Positions 51,682 through 60,983 of a stretch of 64,000 nt of DNA are shown here, piece by piece. Below the pieces are notes generated by a model. That model ran no database searches. It had not been told where the DNA came from and was given only the letters and a program-made list of their open reading frames with translations. How positions within the stretch are numbered: position 1 is the first letter of the stretch; each line of letters starts with the position of its first letter. Location: NCBI RefSeq assembly GCF_017948455.1, contig NZ_JAFFSU010000002.1:372001-436000 (forward strand), read 5' to 3'. The translations under genes were made by a program, and so were the position numbers. This DNA comes from Streptomyces sp. GESEQ-4 (GTDB lineage Bacteria; Actinomycetota; Actinomycetes; Streptomycetales; Streptomycetaceae).

Positions 51682-52467
51682 ATGCCCGAGCCGTCCGTCC
51701 TCGCTTCGCTGGTGTCCGGGCTGCGGAGCGGCTCGATCGAGGTCGTCGACCTGACGTCGCCGCTGTCGTCGTCGACCCCGGTGATCCAGCTGCCGCCCGA
51801 GTTCGGCCAGACCGCCGTGTTCGCCCTGGAGGAGATCAGCCGGTACGACGACCGGGGACCGGCCTGGTACTGGAACAACTTCCGCAGCGGCGAGCACACC
51901 GGCACCCACTTCGACGCACCGAACCACTGGGTCACCGGCAAGGACCTCGCCGACGTGGCCTCGGTGCCGGCGCGTCGGCTGATCGCACCGGCGGCCGTGC
52001 TGGACTTCACCGCCGAAGCGGACGCCGACCCGGACTTCCTCGTCGAAGTGGACCATGTGAAGGCCTGGGAAGCTGAGAACGGCCCGCTGCCCGACGGCGG
52101 TTGGCTGCTGCTGCGCACCGGCTGGGACGCCCGCTCGGACACCCAGGAGGCCTTCCTCAACGCGGACGAGAACGGGCCGCACACCCCGGGCCTGTCGCCG
52201 GAATGCGCCCGCTGGGTGGCCGAGGAGTCCGCGGTGATCGGCCTCGGCGTCGAGACGGTGGGGACCGACGCCGGAGGCGCCCACTCGTTCGACCCGATGT
52301 TCCCGTGCCACTCCTATCTCATGGGCAGCGACAAGTACGGGCTCACCCAGTTGCGGAACCTGGCCGCCCTGCCGCCGACCGGCGCCGTCGTCATCGCCGG
52401 ACCCCTGCCCATCGTCACCGGCTCCGGAGCTCCCGCGCGGGTGCTCGCGCTGGTGGAGCGCTCATGA
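51682..52467 (+). CDS. Cyclase-family (PF04199, KynB-like) metal-dependent hydrolase
   Basis: A 261-residue protein with the signature metal motif HTGTHFDAPNHW, as in kynurenine formamidase and isatin hydrolase; these cleave amide or lactam bonds with Zn2+ or Mn2+. Other family segments are WYWNNFRSGEH, LLLRTGWDAR and GLGVETVGTDAG. AGGAGG six bases before ATG 51682 sets the start. The stop overlaps the ThDP enzyme start (ATGA), so the two proteins are made together and probably act in sequence. Confidence 0.92.
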   Translation: MPEPSVLASLVSGLRSGSIEVVDLTSPLSSSTPVIQLPPEFGQTAVFALEEISRYDDRGPAWYWNNFRSGEHTGTHFDAPNHWVTGKDLADVASVPARRLIAPAAVLDFTAEADADPDFLVEVDHVKAWEAENGPLPDGGWLLLRTGWDARSDTQEAFLNADENGPHTPGLSPECARWVAEESAVIGLGVETVGTDAGGAHSFDPMFPCHSYLMGSDKYGLTQLRNLAALPPTGAVVIAGPLPIVTGSGAPARVLALVERS

Positions 52468-54104
52468 AGGTCGCGGAGGCGGTCGGCCGGGCGCTGGTGG
52501 CGGCCGGGGTCGAGCAGGTCTTCGGGGTGGTCGGATCGGGCAACTTCCACCCGACCAACGCCATGGTCGCGGCGGGCGCGCGGTTCGTCGCCGCCCGCCA
52601 CGAGGGCGGCGCGGCGACCATGGCCGACGCGTACGCGCGGATCAGCGGCACGGTCCCGGCGCTGAGCGTGCACCAGGGGCCCGGCCTGACGAACGCCGTC
52701 ACCGGGATCGCCGAGGCGGCCAAGAGCCGTACGCCCCTCGTCGTGCTCGCGGCGGAGGTGACCGAGCCGAAGTCGAACTTCTACGTCGACCAGGAGGCAC
52801 TGGCACACGCGGTCGGCGCGGTCACGGAGCGGATCACGTCCGCCGCGGAGGCGGTCGAGCAGACCTGCGCCGCCGTACGGCGCGCCCTGCACGAGCGCCG
52901 CACCGTCCTGCTCAACCTCCCCCTGCCGGTGCAGTCCCTGGACGTGCCGGACGGCGCCCTGGCGCAGGCCGCCGCGCCACCGGAACGAGCGCCGGTCGAA
53001 CCGTCGGCGGCCGAAATGGCCGCGCTGGCACGGCTGTTGGAGCAGGCCCGGCACCCGGTGTTCGTCGCCGGGCGGGGAGCACGCGGGCCCGGCGGCCGGG
53101 ACGCCCTCGAAGCGCTCGCCGAGCACCACGGCGCGCTGCTCGCGACGTCGGCCGTCGCCCGCGGCCTGTTCCACGGCAACCCCTGGTCGCTCGACGTGTC
53201 CGGCGGCTTCGCGTCCCCCGTGGCCGCCGAACTGATCCAGGGCGCGGACCTGATCGTCGGCTGGGGCTGCGCGCTGAACATGTGGACCATGCGGCACGGC
53301 CGGCTGATCGGCCCGGAGGCGAAGGTCGTCCAGGTCGACGACGACACGTCAGCGCTCGGCGCGCACCGGACGCTCGACCTCGGCGTCACCGGCGACGTGA
53401 CACGGACGGCACGGCTCCTGCTCGACGCGGGCGGCGGTCCACGGCAGGGCTACCGCACCCCCGAGGTCGGCGCGGACATCGCCGCACGCGTGCGCTGGCG
53501 GGACGTGCCGTACGACGACACGAGCGGCCGTGAGCGGATCGACCCGCGGACGCTGAGCATCGCGCTCGACGACATCCTCCCCGGCGAGCGGGTCGTCGGC
53601 GTGGACTCCGGCAACTTCATGGGCTACCCCAGCATGTACCTGTCGGTGCCCGACCAGCACGGCTTCTGCTTCACCCAGGCCTTCCAGTCGATCGGCCTGG
53701 GGCTGGCGACCACGATCGGCGCGGCGCTGGCCCGGCCGGACCGGCTTCCCGTGGCCGCGCTCGGGGACGGCGGCGCGCTGATGGGCGCCGCAGACCTCGA
53801 CACGGTCCGCCGGCTCGGGCTGCCGATGGTGGTCGTCGTCTACAACGACGACGCCTATGGAGCGGAGGTGCACCACTTCGGGCCCGGCGGACACCCGCTC
53901 GACCTGGTCGAGTTCCCGCCGACGGACATCGCCGCCGTGGCGCGGGGGTACGGCTTCGACGCGGTCACCGTGCGCTCGCGGGCGGACCTGAAGGCCGTAG
54001 CGGACTGGGTGGCCGGGCCGCGCTCCGCACCTCTGCTCATCGACGCCAAGGTCGTGCGAGATCACGGCTCTTGGTGGCTGGAGGAGGCGTTCCGGGGGCA
54101 CTGA
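52464..54104 (+). CDS. Thiamine diphosphate-dependent enzyme (acetolactate synthase/decarboxylase-like)
   Basis: A 546-residue ThDP enzyme. The catalytic Glu is in ARHEGGAATMADAYAR, the central nucleotide-fold domain at about 190-330, and the ThDP-Mg motif is GDGGALMGAADLDT...YNDDAYG. It resembles benzoylformate- or oxalyl-type decarboxylases and acetolactate synthase paralogues; no ALS small subunit is present. Coupling to the cyclase suggests that hydrolysis yields a 2-oxoacid-type product which is then decarboxylated or ligated. A strong hairpin follows the gene. Confidence 0.9.
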   Translation: MKVAEAVGRALVAAGVEQVFGVVGSGNFHPTNAMVAAGARFVAARHEGGAATMADAYARISGTVPALSVHQGPGLTNAVTGIAEAAKSRTPLVVLAAEVTEPKSNFYVDQEALAHAVGAVTERITSAAEAVEQTCAAVRRALHERRTVLLNLPLPVQSLDVPDGALAQAAAPPERAPVEPSAAEMAALARLLEQARHPVFVAGRGARGPGGRDALEALAEHHGALLATSAVARGLFHGNPWSLDVSGGFASPVAAELIQGADLIVGWGCALNMWTMRHGRLIGPEAKVVQVDDDTSALGAHRTLDLGVTGDVTRTARLLLDAGGGPRQGYRTPEVGADIAARVRWRDVPYDDTSGRERIDPRTLSIALDDILPGERVVGVDSGNFMGYPSMYLSVPDQHGFCFTQAFQSIGLGLATTIGAALARPDRLPVAALGDGGALMGAADLDTVRRLGLPMVVVVYNDDAYGAEVHHFGPGGHPLDLVEFPPTDIAAVARGYGFDAVTVRSRADLKAVADWVAGPRSAPLLIDAKVVRDHGSWWLEEAFRGH

Positions 54105-54111
54105 AGCAGAA

Positions 54112-54145
54112 GGCCGCGCGGCAGCCCGTAGGCTCCCGCGCGGCC
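54112..54145. terminator. Bidirectional terminator
   Basis: A perfect 10-bp stem (GGCCGCGCGG / CCGCGCGGCC) with a 14-base loop sits between the convergent ThDP enzyme and protease genes, 8 bases past one stop and 12 bases before the other. Confidence 0.8.
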
Positions 54146-54156
54146 GGAACGGCCCG

Positions 54157-55155
54157 TCAGGACGACTGGGCGGTCTGATACAGGTTCTGCGCGTCCGCGC
54201 CGAAGACCGGCCCGTACATCGCGTTCGGCAGGAAGTTGTACTTGAAGCTGTTCACCGAGGACTGCAGACCGGTTCCGGTCGCCTCGTCGAACTGGGTGAA
54301 CCAGGGGCCTCCGCTGGAGCCGCCGGTCATGTCGCAGGTCATGCCGTGGTCGCTGGACAGCAGGAAGTCCCGGTAGGTGGTGCCGCTGCAGTAGATGAAT
54401 TTCTCGCCGTCGTAGGGGGCGGCGGCGGGGAAGCCGAAGGCGTACATCGCCTTGTTGTAGCCGGTGTTGAAGGCCAGGCCCTGGCCGCCGACGACGTCGG
54501 TGAGGTTCTTGCCGTCGAGCGGGGCGACCACGGCCGCGCCGACGTCGTAGTTGATGTCCTCACTGGCCGTCCACTGCGGCGTGGACAGCGTCTTGGACGC
54601 CGACCACCTGCCGTACGGCGCCTGTCCGTCGTGGTACCCGGGCACGAACACCCAGTTGGTGTGCCAGGAACCCTCCAGCTTCACACAGTGGCCGGCGGTC
54701 ATCACCGTGCTCTTGTTGGCGCTGGTGACCGCGTTGCCGGAGCAGGACGCGGTGCGGCCCTGGTAGGTGAAGAAGACCCGGCCCGCGGTCTTCACCACGG
54801 CCCCGCCGCCGGTCCAGGGGCCACCGCCGTTGGGGATGGCCAGGGCTCCGACGGGGGAGGCCGGGGCGCTCGGCGCGACGACGGACTTCTTGCCCTGGCG
54901 CGGGGTCGAGGCTGTCACGTCGGAGCGGTCGACGGACAGGACGTCGAGCGGGACGGCCTGCCGCATCCGCTCCGGGGTCCAGAAGTCACGGGCGCGTTCC
55001 TGCGCCGCGAGGGGCACCGCTCCCGGTTCCGGAGTGGCGGCACCGGCCGGGGCGGCGGTGACACCCGTGGCCAGGAGGGCGGCGACGCCGGCCAGCGCGC
55101 CGAGGACGCTGCGGCGGACGCGGGCGCCGCCGGATGTGCGGAATCTGCCTATCAC
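54157..55155 (-). CDS. Secreted trypsin-like serine protease (S1 family)
   Basis: A 332-residue exported protein: signal peptide (VLGALAGVAALLATGVTAAPAG), a pro-region of about 90 residues, then a chymotrypsin-fold domain. The triad is His in VMTAGHCVK, Asp in INYDVGAAVV and Ser in MTGGSSGGPWF. A conserved Cys pair flanks the His (TASCSGNAV, TAGHC). GTG 55155 has AAGGAGA upstream and gives a good signal peptide; the frame extends further. It lies 166 bases downstream of tctA on the same strand and is probably independent. Confidence 0.93.
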   Translation of the reverse strand: MIGRFRTSGGARVRRSVLGALAGVAALLATGVTAAPAGAATPEPGAVPLAAQERARDFWTPERMRQAVPLDVLSVDRSDVTASTPRQGKKSVVAPSAPASPVGALAIPNGGGPWTGGGAVVKTAGRVFFTYQGRTASCSGNAVTSANKSTVMTAGHCVKLEGSWHTNWVFVPGYHDGQAPYGRWSASKTLSTPQWTASEDINYDVGAAVVAPLDGKNLTDVVGGQGLAFNTGYNKAMYAFGFPAAAPYDGEKFIYCSGTTYRDFLLSSDHGMTCDMTGGSSGGPWFTQFDEATGTGLQSSVNSFKYNFLPNAMYGPVFGADAQNLYQTAQSS

Positions 55156-55321
55156 GCGGTCTCCTTCTGCGGTGGGGGGACGACCGGGCGGCGGGGACCA
55201 TCCGCCCGGGTGGGCAGGGGTGTTACTGCGTGCGCAGTTCAAAGCAGCGTGCCACCAAGAAGCGGCGTCTGGGCAGGTGCACGCCATAACCATGGCCGAA
55301 AATCCACAAAGTCCGCATGGG

Positions 55322-56815
55322 TCAGGCCTTGGCGCCGCTCCGGACCACGAGCTTCCTGAGCAGCGGCCACACCAGCAGCAGCACGACCACCGCGTAAACG
55401 GTCACCGCGAACGGCGTGTTGACCAGCCCCGACACACTGCCGTCGCTGATCTGCAGGGCACGCCGCAGCTGTTGCTCGGCGTTCGGGCCGAGGATCATGC
55501 CGATGACGGCCGGCAGGATCGGCAGGCCATAGCGCCGCATACCGAACCCGATCAGCCCGATGACCAGCAGGGTGACCAGGTCGATGACCTCGCCGCCGAC
55601 CGCGTACGCGCCGACCATCGCGAAGAACAGGATCCCCGCGTACAGATACGGCCGCGGAATGCGCAGCAGCTTCGCCCACAGCGGTGCCAGCGGCAGGTTG
55701 AGCGCGAGCAGCAGCACCATGCCGACGAAGAGCGAGGCGATCAGGCCCCACACCAGCTCCGGTTCGCGCTCGAACAGCAGCGGTCCGGGCTGGATGCCGT
55801 ACTGCTGGAACGCGGCCAGCATCACCGCGGCGACCGCCGTCGTCGGCAGGCCCAGCGTCAGCATCGACACCAGCGTGCCCGCCGCCGAGGCCGACGCCGC
55901 CGACTCCGGTCCCGCGACACCCTCGATGGCGCCCTTGCCCCACTCGTCCTTGTGCTTCGACAGACGCTTCTCGGTCACGTACGACAGGAAGGTGGGGATC
56001 TCCGCGCCGCCCGCCGGAATCGCGCCGAACGGGAAGCCGATGAACGGGCCGCGCAGCCACGACTTCCACGTCCGCCGCACATCCCCGCGGCCCAGCCACG
56101 GGCGGCCCACCGGGATCGGCTCGCCCGGATTGCGCCGCAGATGCGCCGCGACCCACAGCGCCTCGCCGATCGCGAAGAGCCCCACCGCCACGATCACCAC
56201 GTCGATGCCGTCGGCGAGTTGGAGCGAACCGAAGGTGAGACGCTGCTGCCCGGTCATCTGGTCCAGGCCCACCAGACCGAGCGTCAGGCCGATCAGCAGG
56301 GAGGCGAGCCCCCGGATCCGGGACGAGCCGAGGACCGACGTCACGGCGATGAACGCCAGCACCATGATGGCGAAGTAGTCCGGAGCGCCGATGTCCACGG
56401 CCAGATCGGCGACCGTCGGCGCCAAAGCCACCAGCAGGATCGTGCCGATCAGGCCGCCCGCGAAGTGCCCGATGGCGGCAGCCGCGAGAGCCTGCGAGCC
56501 ACGCCCCGACTTGGCCATGGGGTTGCCCTCCATGGCCGCGACCACGGCGGCGCTCTCGCCGGGCGTGTTGAGCAGGATCGAGGTGGTGGAGCCACCGAAC
56601 ATCGCGCCGTAGTAGATCCCCGCGAACATGATGAACGCGGCGATCGGGTCGAGTCCGTACGTCACCGGCAGCAGCAGCGCGACCGCCATCGCGGGCCCGA
56701 TGCCGGGCAGCACCCCGATCGCGGTGCCGAGCAGCACACCGAGGGCCGCCCACAGCAGATTGATCGGAGTGAGGGCCGTACCGAAGCCGTCCAGAAGGGA
56801 GTTGAGGGCGTTCAT
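55322..56815 (-). CDS. tctA: Tripartite tricarboxylate transporter large membrane subunit TctA
   Basis: A 497-residue protein with about 11-12 transmembrane segments, the energy-coupled channel of a TctABC system. The family signature is in [20 protein letters not shown] and [16 protein letters not shown]; a second repeat contains [19 protein letters not shown] sequence. It lies directly after tctB (one base between) in an operon tctC-tctB-tctA. It works with the TctC receptor to import citrate or related carboxylates. Confidence 0.96.
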   Translation of the reverse strand: MNALNSLLDGFGTALTPINLLWAALGVLLGTAIGVLPGIGPAMAVALLLPVTYGLDPIAAFIMFAGIYYGAMFGGSTTSILLNTPGESAAVVAAMEGNPMAKSGRGSQALAAAAIGHFAGGLIGTILLVALAPTVADLAVDIGAPDYFAIMVLAFIAVTSVLGSSRIRGLASLLIGLTLGLVGLDQMTGQQRLTFGSLQLADGIDVVIVAVGLFAIGEALWVAAHLRRNPGEPIPVGRPWLGRGDVRRTWKSWLRGPFIGFPFGAIPAGGAEIPTFLSYVTEKRLSKHKDEWGKGAIEGVAGPESAASASAAGTLVSMLTLGLPTTAVAAVMLAAFQQYGIQPGPLLFEREPELVWGLIASLFVGMVLLLALNLPLAPLWAKLLRIPRPYLYAGILFFAMVGAYAVGGEVIDLVTLLVIGLIGFGMRRYGLPILPAVIGMILGPNAEQQLRRALQISDGSVSGLVNTPFAVTVYAVVVLLLVWPLLRKLVVRSGAKA

Positions 56816-56816
56816 G

Positions 56817-57350
56817 TCACAGCGCTCCCATCAGGGGGCCACCGGGCAGCGGCACTCCGAGCAGGTAGTTGAAGACGGCGTAGGTGACGAGGGAGAGCAC
56901 GGCCGCGATGAGCGGGTCGCGGTCGATGCGCCGGCTGCCGAGGGTGAAGGCGGCGCCCCAGAACAGCAGCGCGCCCGCGGCGGGGAATCCCAGCGGCTCG
57001 ATGAGGACGGCGGCACCGAGGAACACCCCGGCGAGCAGCAACACCGTGCGCCCGTCGGCGGGTTCGGACAGGTCGATGTCCTCGCCGGTCTCCGCCTGGC
57101 CACGGCCGCCGCGCAGCACGTCCACGGCGAGGAGCGCGGCGATGACGAGAAGCCCGATGCCGACGACGATCGGCACGGTCTTCGGGCCGACGGGACCGCG
57201 CTGGGCGATGTCGACGTCCATCGTCAGCGCGTCGGTCAGCACCAGCACGCCGAGCGCCAACAGCAGGACGCAGACGCCGAGTTCGGAGTGCTCGCGCAGC
57301 CACGAGCGCCGCTCGGCCGGCTCGGCGGGGGGAGTGTCCGTCTGCGTCAT
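56817..57350 (-). CDS. tctB: Tripartite tricarboxylate transporter small membrane subunit TctB
   Basis: A 177-residue protein with four predicted transmembrane helices ([38 protein letters not shown] and two near the end), the normal TctB layout, with an acidic loop between helices 2 and 3. ATG 57350 overlaps the TctC stop by one base (TAATG), giving tight coupling. Confidence 0.9.
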   Translation of the reverse strand: MTQTDTPPAEPAERRSWLREHSELGVCVLLLALGVLVLTDALTMDVDIAQRGPVGPKTVPIVVGIGLLVIAALLAVDVLRGGRGQAETGEDIDLSEPADGRTVLLLAGVFLGAAVLIEPLGFPAAGALLFWGAAFTLGSRRIDRDPLIAAVLSLVTYAVFNYLLGVPLPGGPLMGAL

Positions 57351-58336
57351 TACAGTCCCAGCTCCTTCAGCACCGACACCACGCGCTTGTCCTGGGCGTC
57401 CAGGAAGTCGCCGAACTCCTCGCCGGTCAGGAAGGCGTCCTCCCAGCCGTTCTGCTCCAGGGACTTCTGCCACTCGGGGGAGTCGTGGAGCTCCTCGAGG
57501 AGCCGGGTGAGCTTCTCGCGTTCGGCGGCGGACAGGCCGGGCGGGGCGACGATGCCGCGCCAGTTGGTGAAGTTCACGTCGTAGCCGGACTCCTTGAGCG
57601 TGGGCGCGTCCTTGAGTTCGTCGACGCGCTCCGGGCCGGTGACCGCGAGCACCCGCAGCTCGCCCGCCTTGATCTGGTCGAGGTACTCGCCGACGCCGGA
57701 CACCCCGAAGCCGACCTTGTTGCCGAGGATCGAGGCGAGCAGCTCACCGCCGCCGTCGAAGGGGATGTAGTTGACCTCCTTCGGCGCGATGCCCGCGGCC
57801 CGCGCCATCAGCATCGGCGCGAGATGGTCGGGCCCGCCGGGCGAGGAGCCGCCGCCGACCGGAATCTTGCCCGGGTCGGCCTTCCACGCCTTGATGAGAT
57901 CGTCGATCGTCTTGTACGGGGAGTCCTTGGCGACCACGACCACGTCCTGCTCCTCGGTGAGCCGGGCGATCGGGGTGGTGTCGGCGAGGGTCTTGGGCGC
58001 GTGGTTGGAGCGGGCCGCGCCCACCACCCCGAGCCCCATGGACATCGCCAGCTTGCCGTTGCCGTGCTCGCCCACCAGCCGGGTCAGGCCGACGGTGCCG
58101 CCGGCGCCGGGCAGGTTGAACACCTCGATGGAGTGTGTGAGGTCGGCGTCCTCGGCGTTCTTCGCGGCGGTCCGGGCGGTGATGTCGTAGCCGCCGCCGG
58201 GGGTGTTGGGGACCATGAAGCGCAGGCCCGGGATCTGCGTGCCGGTGTCGGAGTCGCTGCCGGTGGTCAGCAGCGGCGGTGCCACCAGGACCAGCACGGC
58301 GGCCCCGAGCAGGGCGAGCGGGGTGCGCAGACGCAC
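57350..58336 (-). CDS. tctC: TctC/Bug family solute-binding protein
   Basis: A 328-residue extracytoplasmic receptor with an uncleaved or signal-type N-terminus (LALLGAAVLVLVAPPLLTTG) and no lipobox Cys. The Bug fold is clear: FMVPNTPGGGYDITAR, NLPGAGGTVGLTRL, GGSSPGGPDHLAPMLMA and NWRGIVAPPGLSAAER. GGTGG six bases before GTG 58336 sets the start; an open frame extends upstream without family similarity. It is the first gene of the operon, divergent from the sensor kinase, and delivers carboxylates to TctAB. Confidence 0.92.
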   Translation of the reverse strand: MRLRTPLALLGAAVLVLVAPPLLTTGSDSDTGTQIPGLRFMVPNTPGGGYDITARTAAKNAEDADLTHSIEVFNLPGAGGTVGLTRLVGEHGNGKLAMSMGLGVVGAARSNHAPKTLADTTPIARLTEEQDVVVVAKDSPYKTIDDLIKAWKADPGKIPVGGGSSPGGPDHLAPMLMARAAGIAPKEVNYIPFDGGGELLASILGNKVGFGVSGVGEYLDQIKAGELRVLAVTGPERVDELKDAPTLKESGYDVNFTNWRGIVAPPGLSAAEREKLTRLLEELHDSPEWQKSLEQNGWEDAFLTGEEFGDFLDAQDKRVVSVLKELGL

Positions 58337-58378
58337 GAGTGCCACCACCTGTCGGTCGATGCGGGTTTGTGGAGCGTG

Positions 58379-58391
58379 ATGTGGGCCACAT
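58379..58391. promoter_or_regulatory. Palindrome between tctC and the sensor kinase gene
   Basis: ATGTGG-G-CCACAT is a 13-bp palindrome with 6-bp arms in the 218-base divergent interval, 43 bases upstream of the tctC start. It is a good candidate for response-regulator binding. Confidence 0.45.
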
Positions 58392-58554
58392 GGTGCACGG
58401 GCGGCGACGGCCTGTCTCGCTTCCGGAACCAACGGAGGTTTTGGTCTTTGTGTCAGCGGGAGGGCGGCGACGCATGTCTTCCCCCGCTCCCTGGCCAAGG
58501 CCATCATGGGGCCGTCCCGGCACCCGAACCACCAGGTCAGAGATTGAGCAGGTC

Positions 58555-60273
58555 GTGGTCACCACCTTCCGTCGCCAGACCCTCGCGGGCGAGATGCTGG
58601 TGCTCCAACTCGCCATCGTCGTGGTCGTGTTGGTGGCAGTCGCCGCCGTCTCCCTTGCCCAGTCCGAGGCGACCTTCAACCGCGTCGAGGGCCGCCGCGT
58701 CGCCGCGCTGGCCGAGCAGCTGGCCGCAACGCCCCTGGTGCGCAGCGAGCTCGCCCAGCCGGTCGGCTGCGGTTCTACAGCGCCCCAAAGGGGCGCGGGG
58801 AACTGCGCGACCAGCCACGACGGTGCCGCAGACGACCCACGACCCATCGCGGCACCCCCAGCGAAGCGCCTCGCCCCGCTGGTGAACTCCATGCAGACCC
58901 AGTCCGGGGTCACCTCGGTGACTGTGGCCGACGCCGGGGGCCGGATCGTCAGTTCCACCAACGCCACGGTGATCGGCGACCGGCTGCCCCTCGGCGAGGG
59001 CGCCGCGGCGGGGCGCGGCTGGTCGGGGCCGCTGACACTGGACGGCAGCCACGAGCTGGTGGCCCAGGTGCCCGTCCTCGGGGCGACGCGGCAGAACCTC
59101 GGCCGGCACCTCGGCACGGTGATGATCGGCGAGGCCGACCCGACGGTGTGGCAGCGCCTCAGCGGCGCGTCCTCCTACCTCCTCGCCTACCTGGGCATCG
59201 CCAGCGGCCTCGGCGTGGCCGGCTCCTGGCTGCTCGCCCGGCGCGTGAAGCGGCAGACGCTCGGCCTGGAGCCCCGCGAGATCACCGGGCTGGCCGAACA
59301 CCGCGAGGCCATGCTGTACGGCATCGCCGAGGGCGTGATCGCCCTGGACCCGGCGGCCCGGCTGACCCTCGTCAACGAGATGGGCCGGACCCTGCTCGAC
59401 CTGCCCGAGGAGTGCGTGGGCCGGAGCCTTGACCAGCTCGGCATCGAGGGGCGGCTGCGGGACGTCCTCGCCGGGGCCACGCCCGACGAGCGGGACCAGG
59501 TCGTCGTACGCCACGGCCGGGTCCTGGTGATGAACCGGATGACCGTGACCAAGGACGGCCGACTGCTCGGCTCCGTCACCACCCTGCGGGACCGCACCGA
59601 ACTCGCCCGTCTGGAGCGGGAGATCGGCTCCTTCCGCAGTTCGTCGGAGCTGCTGCGCGCGCAGGCCCACGAGTTCGCCAACCAGCTGCACACCATCTCC
59701 GGGCTCATCCAGATCGGCGAACAGGACGAGGTCGTCCGCTACATCCGCGCCCTGAGCCGGCACCGGCAGTCGCTGGACATCACCCTCAGCCGCCGCGTCC
59801 GCGACACCGCCGTCGCCGCCCTGCTGACCGCGAAGGCATCCCTCGCCGCCGAACGGAAGGTCACGCTGCGGATCTCGGACGACACCGCGCTCGACCGGCT
59901 CACCCCGGAGGACGCCGCCGACGTGGCGACCGTGGTCGGCAACCTCGTCGACAACGCCGTGGACGCCGCGGCGCACGACGGCGGACGCTGGGTCGAGGTC
60001 GGGCTGCGGCAGGACGCCTCCAGTGTGGAGATCGTCGTACGGGATTCAGGTCCCGGCGTGGCACCCGAACTCGCCCAGGAAGTGTTCCAGCACGGCTTCA
60101 CCACCAAGGCCGCCCAGGAGGGCGAGCGCGGCATAGGCCTGGCGCTGACCCGGCTGGTCTGCGAACGTCACGGCGGTGAGATCTCGGTGACCAACACCCC
60201 CGACGGGGCCATGTTCACCGCGCGCATGACCGTCAGCCACCTCACCGACGCGGTGGCGGAAGGAGCGACATGA
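58555..60273 (+). CDS. CitA/DcuS-type sensor histidine kinase
   Basis: A 572-residue membrane kinase: TM1 about 13-37, an outside sensor domain about 38-200, TM2 about 203-225, a PAS domain about 245-325 (AMLYGIAEGVIALDPAARL), and a kinase core with His372 in AHEFANQLHTISGLIQIG, N-box NLVDNAVDAA and G-boxes DSGPGVAP and GIGLALTR. Residues 76-105 are encoded entirely by intergenic-repeat copy B, so the sensor domain carries a 30-residue in-frame insertion not expected in the family. GTG 58555 precedes a suitable basic N-terminus. The response regulator overlaps by ATGA, and TctABC is divergent, so it probably senses tricarboxylates. Confidence 0.94.
   Translation: MVTTFRRQTLAGEMLVLQLAIVVVVLVAVAAVSLAQSEATFNRVEGRRVAALAEQLAATPLVRSELAQPVGCGSTAPQRGAGNCATSHDGAADDPRPIAAPPAKRLAPLVNSMQTQSGVTSVTVADAGGRIVSSTNATVIGDRLPLGEGAAAGRGWSGPLTLDGSHELVAQVPVLGATRQNLGRHLGTVMIGEADPTVWQRLSGASSYLLAYLGIASGLGVAGSWLLARRVKRQTLGLEPREITGLAEHREAMLYGIAEGVIALDPAARLTLVNEMGRTLLDLPEECVGRSLDQLGIEGRLRDVLAGATPDERDQVVVRHGRVLVMNRMTVTKDGRLLGSVTTLRDRTELARLEREIGSFRSSSELLRAQAHEFANQLHTISGLIQIGEQDEVVRYIRALSRHRQSLDITLSRRVRDTAVAALLTAKASLAAERKVTLRISDDTALDRLTPEDAADVATVVGNLVDNAVDAAAHDGGRWVEVGLRQDASSVEIVVRDSGPGVAPELAQEVFQHGFTTKAAQEGERGIGLALTRLVCERHGGEISVTNTPDGAMFTARMTVSHLTDAVAEGAT
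58780..58869. repeat. GC-rich repeat, copy B, inside the sensor kinase gene
   Basis: Starts GCGCCCC-AAA-GGGGCGC, continues CGGGGAACTGCGCGACCAGC and ends CCAGCGAAGCGC. It is 90 bases (30 codons), so the kinase frame is kept. It is nearly identical to copy A over the first 44 bases and shorter in the middle. Confidence 0.85.
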
Positions 60274-60983
60274 CCGACGACCCGAACCGGATAGGCGTCC
60301 TCATCGTCGACGACGACTTCATGGTGGCCAGAGTCCATCGCACCTTCGTCGAACGCGTCCCGCCCTTCACCGTCGTCGGCGTCGCCACCACCGGCGAGGA
60401 GGCCATCGCCGCCGTCGACGCACTCCGCCCGGACGTCGTCCTGCTCGACCTCTACCTGCCCGACGTCTTCGGCCTCGACGTCATCCCCCGGCTGCGTACC
60501 GCCGGCCACGACTGCGACATCATCGTGATCACCGCCGCGCGGGAGGGCGACACGGTACGCAGGGCCGTGCGCCGCGGTGTCGTCGACTACCTGCTGAAAC
60601 CGTTCGAGTTCCAGGACCTGCGCTCCCGCCTTGAGCGCTACGCCGCCCAGCGCGGCCGGCTGCTCACCACGGTCGTCCGCAGCCAGGCCGACGTGGACCG
60701 GGTCATGGCCGGAGGAACGGCACCGGTGCCGGCGGTCAGCCCGCTGCCCAAGGGCATGAGCGTGGAGACCGCCGACCTCATCGAGCGCACCCTCCGCGAC
60801 TGCGCCGGCACCCTGTCGGCCTCCGAGTGCGCGACGCTGACCGGTGTCTCCCGGGTGAGCGCCCGACGCTACCTGGAGTACTTCCACACCACCGGCCATG
60901 CGGAGGTCTCCCTGCGTTACGGCGCGGCAGGGCGCCCCGAACGCCGCTACCGGTTCCGCGGGCAGCCCGCCGTCATGCGGTGA
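60270..60983 (+). CDS. CitB/DcuR-type response regulator
   Basis: A 237-residue regulator. The receiver domain (1-125) has IVDDDFMVARVHRTF, phospho-acceptor Asp60 in VVLLDLYLPD and Lys in YLLKPFEFQDL. The C-terminal HTH (LSASECATLTGVSRVSARRYL) is of the CitB/DcuR type. It is co-translated with the kinase and should activate the divergent tctCBA operon. Its last 11 bases overlap the convergent isomerase gene. Confidence 0.95.
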   Translation: MTDDPNRIGVLIVDDDFMVARVHRTFVERVPPFTVVGVATTGEEAIAAVDALRPDVVLLDLYLPDVFGLDVIPRLRTAGHDCDIIVITAAREGDTVRRAVRRGVVDYLLKPFEFQDLRSRLERYAAQRGRLLTTVVRSQADVDRVMAGGTAPVPAVSPLPKGMSVETADLIERTLRDCAGTLSASECATLTGVSRVSARRYLEYFHTTGHAEVSLRYGAAGRPERRYRFRGQPAVMR

